Below, piece by piece: positions 5,259 through 7,646 of a stretch of 7,646 bases of DNA (the first letter of the stretch is position 1; every line of letters begins with the position of its first letter). The stretch comes from Candidatus Aenigmatarchaeota archaeon. Lineage in GTDB: Archaea; Aenigmatarchaeota; Aenigmatarchaeia; QMZP01. A model generated the notes under the pieces. The model was not told the DNA's origin and made no database searches. It saw nothing but the letters and a program-made list of their open reading frames with translations. The position numbers were made by a program, and so were the translations under genes. Location of the stretch: positions 1-7,646 of the forward strand of contig JACQOC010000110.1 in the NCBI GenBank assembly GCA_016202785.1, given 5' to 3'.

Positions 5259-6563
5259 ATGAACCTGTCCCAGACCGTGGGCTATTACTCCCGGGAAGAC
5301 GTCCAGCAGGCCATCCTGTCCATGGCATCGGGCCGCGAGGTGGTCGGGGTGTTCAAGAACGGCTCCTTCGATACCCGGCCCAACACCATCAACAACGGGT
5401 CGGAAATAAGCGTGCTGGCCCGGGCCGGAGCCATAGAATTCCACTGCTCGGTGGAAAGGTGGAAAGATGTCATGGGCCTCAAGCAGGCCAACTATGAAGG
5501 GCTGCGCAGCGGCTGGGACCTGGTGCTGGACATCGACAGCCCGGCGCTGCAGTTTTCCAAACCCGCTGCCATGGCCATATGCCAGGCGATTGAGCAGCAT
5601 GGGATTAAAGGCTATTGGGTGAAGTTTTCGGGCAACAAGGGCTTCCACATCTGCGTGCCCTGGGAGGCCTTTCCGAAAAGCATCGCTTTCCAGGACTCTG
5701 CGGCCATGTTCCCGGAGGTGGCGCGCAAAATTGCCGGCTACCTTAAGGATCAATGCCGCGCCGGCTTGGAAAAAGCCTTGCTCAGGAAATGGTCGCCGGA
5801 AGCGCTGGCGGAAGGCGCTGGCAAGCCGCTGGCCGAAGTCATGACCGAAACCGGCATCGACCCGTTCCAGGTTGCCGACATCGATCCCATCCTGATCTCG
5901 CCGCGCCACCTGTTCCGCATGCCGTATTCCCTGAACCGGAAGGCGTTTTTGGTCTCCCTGCCGATTGCTGCCAAGGAGATAGCAGACTTTGCCGCGGAGC
6001 GCGCCAAGCCGGAGGTGGTTAAGGCATTGCCGTTCCTGCGCCAGCCGGAAGCAGGCGAAGCCAATCTGCTGGTGGCGGAAGCGCTGGATTGGCACGCCAA
6101 GCAGCAAAGGCTGGAAAAGAAAGGCGCGGCAAAGGTGTTTGAGGACCGGGCCGCCAGCCTGGAAGGGCAAGCCGTTAGTGAAGGCCTGTTCCCGCCGTGC
6201 ATAAAAACCATACTCAAAGGCGTCAGCGACGGCCGCAAACGGTCGGCGTTCATCCTGCTCAACTTCCTCGCGTCGATCAGATGGGGCCACGCCGACATCG
6301 AGCAGCTGGTGCTCGAGTGGAACCAGAAGAATACGCCGCCATTGCCCGACAGCTATCTGCGCGGCCAATTGCGTTACCAGCAGACCCGGCAGAAACGGAT
6401 ATTGCCGCCCAACTGCCTGAAGGAAGGCTATTACCGCGAGATGGGCATATGCGCCCCCGACCAGGTCTGCGTTACCCCGGAACGGATGCGCAACCCGGCC
6501 GGCTATCCGCTGAAAGTGCTGGCAGAGCAGAAGCCGGCCAGCAATCGCAAGCGGCCGGGATAA
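5259..6563 (+). CDS. priS: Single-chain DNA primase: PriS catalytic domain fused to PriL Fe-S domain
   Basis: Archaeo-eukaryotic primase that makes RNA/DNA primers at the replication fork. Normally two proteins (PriS, PriL) form it; here one 434-aa chain carries both parts. The catalytic half has the metal-binding DxD in VLDIDSP (D91, D93), the nucleotide-binding SGNKGFH (S124-H130), and a third likely catalytic Asp (D209) before ISPRHLFRMPYSLN, which matches the PriS RLIR-P-SLH region. From about residue 305 the protein matches the PriL C-terminal domain. It begins FPPCIKTIL and has four cysteines, C314, C386 (PPNC), C398 (MGIC) and C404 (DQVC), expected to bind a 4Fe-4S cluster, then NPAGYPL. 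The PriL N-terminal helical domain is missing. Only 30 residues separate D93 and S124, with one Cys, so the usual PriS zinc knuckle seems absent. This arrangement is known in Nanoarchaeum and other DPANN archaea. Confidence 0.9.
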   Translation: MNLSQTVGYYSREDVQQAILSMASGREVVGVFKNGSFDTRPNTINNGSEISVLARAGAIEFHCSVERWKDVMGLKQANYEGLRSGWDLVLDIDSPALQFSKPAAMAICQAIEQHGIKGYWVKFSGNKGFHICVPWEAFPKSIAFQDSAAMFPEVARKIAGYLKDQCRAGLEKALLRKWSPEALAEGAGKPLAEVMTETGIDPFQVADIDPILISPRHLFRMPYSLNRKAFLVSLPIAAKEIADFAAERAKPEVVKALPFLRQPEAGEANLLVAEALDWHAKQQRLEKKGAAKVFEDRAASLEGQAVSEGLFPPCIKTILKGVSDGRKRSAFILLNFLASIRWGHADIEQLVLEWNQKNTPPLPDSYLRGQLRYQQTRQKRILPPNCLKEGYYREMGICAPDQVCVTPERMRNPAGYPLKVLAEQKPASNRKRPG

Positions 6564-6565
6564 AG

Positions 6566-6571
6566 TTAAAA
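6566..6571 (+). promoter_or_regulatory. TATA-like element of gins51
   Basis: TTAAAA begins 27 nt before the GINS ATG at 6593, right after the primase stop codon. This is the same spacing as the primase promoter element and suggests leaderless initiation. No Shine-Dalgarno sequence is visible before the ATG. Confidence 0.45.
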
Positions 6572-6592
6572 GGCTGACAAACAACCACTGTT

Positions 6593-7126
6593 ATGCTCAC
6601 CTACGAAGCTGTACGCAAGTTTTTTAGGGAGGAAGCAAATACCAGCTTATTGCAACCGCTACCTGACAAATTTTTCGAGGAAATCAGAGCCTATTTCACT
6701 GCCAAAGCCAAAATGGATACGCGAGACGATAGATGGGAATTGCAATCAGTCAAGAATGATTTGCTTGACCGTGGAGGAATATTTCAGACAAGAGAAAAGA
6801 AAATTATACGTAGGGCATTAGATTTCGTAAACGCAGGTACAGAGCCGGAGACCATGCACGAATTAGAGAGAGAATTGTTCGATAAGATTGTTGCGATCGT
6901 GAGAGAGTTCCAGGAGCGGCGCAGCACGCTGCTCAAGGAGCCGGGCGAGGAAAAGAAGGTGGTGGCCATGCTTGACAGCGTCCCGGCCTTCGTCGGCCTG
7001 GACACCAAGACCTACGGCCCGTTCGCCAAGAGCGATGTTGTCACGCTGCCGGCTGAAAACGCCAAGTTCCTGGTCGACAAGGGGCTGGCTGAGGAAATGA
7101 AACTGGGCAATAAGCAGACAGTATAA
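6593..7126 (+). CDS. gins51: Archaeal GINS subunit Gins51 (A-B domain order)
   Basis: GINS is part of the archaeal CMG-like replicative helicase, tying MCM and the Cdc45/RecJ-like protein together and contacting primase and polymerase. The 177-aa protein has an N-terminal helical A domain (about 1-105: LTYEAVRKFFREE, LPDKFFEEIRAYF, REKKIIRRALDF). A charged linker follows, then a small beta B domain from about residue 123 (MLDSVPAFVGLDTKTYGPF, DVVTLP, LVDKGLAEE). A before B identifies Gins51 rather than Gins23. Base composition is strikingly uneven: by my count, GC at third codon positions is about 45% in the first 104 codons and about 84% in the remaining 73. AGA, TTA and CGT codons occur only in the first part. 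The break falls close to the domain boundary. The gene sits 29 nt after the primase gene and before rpl44e. Confidence 0.9.
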   Translation: MLTYEAVRKFFREEANTSLLQPLPDKFFEEIRAYFTAKAKMDTRDDRWELQSVKNDLLDRGGIFQTREKKIIRRALDFVNAGTEPETMHELERELFDKIVAIVREFQERRSTLLKEPGEEKKVVAMLDSVPAFVGLDTKTYGPFAKSDVVTLPAENAKFLVDKGLAEEMKLGNKQTV

Positions 7127-7152
7127 AGCTGCCGGCAAGCGTTTTCCACGCA

Positions 7153-7159
7153 TTTAAAT
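7153..7159 (+). promoter_or_regulatory. TATA box of rpl44e
   Basis: TTTAAAT begins 37 nt before the rpl44e ATG, in the 63-nt gap after gins51. The spacing predicts a leader of roughly 5-10 nt. It is the longest element-to-ATG distance among the TTTAAA-type elements here. Confidence 0.55.
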
Positions 7160-7189
7160 CCTTCCCGGGACAATATACGTAACGAGAAT

Positions 7190-7474
7190 ATGAAATTCCC
7201 CAAGGTCATCAACACCTATTGCCCGCACTGCCGCACGCACGGCGAGCACGCGGTCAAGCTGGTCAAGAAGAAGGCCAGAGGTACCGCCCGGCCGAACGCA
7301 CAAAGCATCCATCGCTTCGACCGCAAGATGAAAGGCTACGGCAGCTTTCCAAAACCCAAGGTGAAGGGCGAAGGCAAGGCCACCAAGAAGCTGGACATCC
7401 GGCTGGTGTGCAGCTCCTGCAAGAAGAGCCACATGAAAAAAGGCTTTAGGGTCAAGAAGTTCGAGCTTAGCTAG
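7190..7474 (+). CDS. rpl44e: Ribosomal protein eL42 (archaeal L44e)
   Basis: A 94-aa large-subunit protein of the archaeal/eukaryotic ribosome, located near the E site. It opens MKFPKVINTYCPHC and carries a four-cysteine zinc-binding set, C11/C14 and C74/C77 (CSSC). The basic central part contains KKKARGTARPNAQ, RFDRKMKGYGSFPKP and a TKKLDIRLVC strand. Length and motif order are typical for archaeal L44e, and the ATG gives the expected N-terminus. It lies between gins51 and rps27e, the conserved archaeal order linking replication and translation genes. Confidence 0.96.
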   Translation: MKFPKVINTYCPHCRTHGEHAVKLVKKKARGTARPNAQSIHRFDRKMKGYGSFPKPKVKGEGKATKKLDIRLVCSSCKKSHMKKGFRVKKFELS

Positions 7475-7504
7475 CCGGTTCCGCTACCGCAGCCGAAGGC
7501 AAGC

Positions 7505-7511
7505 TTTTAAA
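7505..7511 (+). promoter_or_regulatory. TATA-like element of rps27e
   Basis: TTTTAAA begins 29 nt before the rps27e ATG in the 59-nt gap after rpl44e. The spacing again fits a leaderless transcript. The stretch is GC-rich on both sides, which makes the element stand out. Confidence 0.5.
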
Positions 7512-7533
7512 CCTGTGCGCGCATCCTGTCAGT

Positions 7534-7646
7534 ATGGCATCCAAGTTCCTCAAGGTCAAGTGCGACTGCAAGAACGAGCAGGTCATCTTCGAGAAGGCTG
7601 CAGGCACGGTCCGGTGCAACGTGTGCGACGCGGTGCTGGCCGAGGC
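7534..7646 (+). CDS. rps27e: Ribosomal protein eS27 (archaeal S27e), 5' part
   Basis: The first 37 codons of a small-subunit ribosomal protein, cut by the window edge. It reads MASKFLKVKC at the N-terminus, NEQVIFEKA in the middle, VRCNVCDAVLAE at the end, matching the zinc-ribbon start of S27e. Cysteines are C10, C12, C28 and C31. The first pair is C-x-C (CDC) rather than the usual C-x2-C, one residue shorter; the second pair is standard C-x2-C. The zinc site should still form, since such shortened knuckles are structurally tolerated, but this is an inference. In many archaea the next gene would be aIF2 alpha, outside this window. Confidence 0.9.
   Translation, partial: MASKFLKVKCDCKNEQVIFEKAAGTVRCNVCDAVLAE

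Noticed and set aside
5883..5920. Loss of the third catalytic Asp in the primase
   Set aside because: A first alignment put Ser at the Asp position, but aligning to the eukaryotic-type D-x-N-V-S-K motif places D209 correctly with a one-residue gap, so the catalytic triad appears intact.
5223..6584. Long open frame (453 codons) on the minus strand opposite the primase gene
   Set aside because: It mirrors the GC-rich codon pattern of the primase gene, and its translation is rich in His, Arg, Gln and Phe with no motif. The plus strand holds clear catalytic and Fe-S motifs.
7139..7151. Small inverted repeat GCGT/ACGC after gins51 as a terminator
   Set aside because: The stem is only four base pairs with a five-base loop and no following T-run, so it is expected by chance.

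Overview
The window looks like chromosomal DNA from a moderately GC-rich archaeon, most likely of the DPANN group. It carries archaeal/eukaryote-type information-processing genes: Nop5, a GINS subunit, and ribosomal proteins L44e and S27e. It also has archaeal-type apgM, TrmY and an archaeal Taw2. The strongest lineage clue is a single polypeptide joining a primase catalytic (PriS) domain to a PriL-type Fe-S domain, an arrangement known from Nanoarchaeum equitans and relatives. The exact lineage cannot be fixed from this sequence. I see no mobile element, CRISPR array, tRNA or rRNA.

Layout. Positions 2-184 hold the 3' end of a dolichol-phosphate-mannose-synthase-like glycosyltransferase. Next comes taw2 (203-1060), for tRNA-Phe wyosine synthesis. 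Its 3' end overlaps a convergent, unassigned class I SAM methyltransferase (1047-1766, minus strand). That gene diverges from nop5 (1821-2813) across a short AT-rich promoter island. apgM (2896-4089, glycolytic/gluconeogenic phosphoglycerate mutase) overlaps trmY (4086-4634, N1-methylation of pseudouridine 54 in tRNA) by ATGA. An unassigned multi-pass membrane protein follows (4660-5226). The last block is fused primase (5259-6563), gins51 (6593-7126), rpl44e (7190-7474) and the 5' part of rps27e (7534 to the window edge).

How it fits together. The right-hand block is the archaeal replication/translation neighbourhood, in which primase and GINS genes sit beside L44e and S27e. The left half is RNA-centred: two tRNA modification enzymes (anticodon loop and T loop) and the box C/D snoRNP scaffold Nop5. 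Nop5 here lacks its usual neighbour fibrillarin. Almost every plus-strand gene has a TTTAAA/TTTATA-like element about 22-37 nt before its ATG, suggesting individual promoters and mostly leaderless or short-leader mRNAs. Only apgM-trmY is clearly translationally coupled.

No wholly unknown multi-gene system is evident. The points most worth a second look are the fused primase with a shortened catalytic core, the sharp base-composition break inside gins51 near its domain boundary, and the conserved-looking but unassigned membrane protein next to the replication genes.
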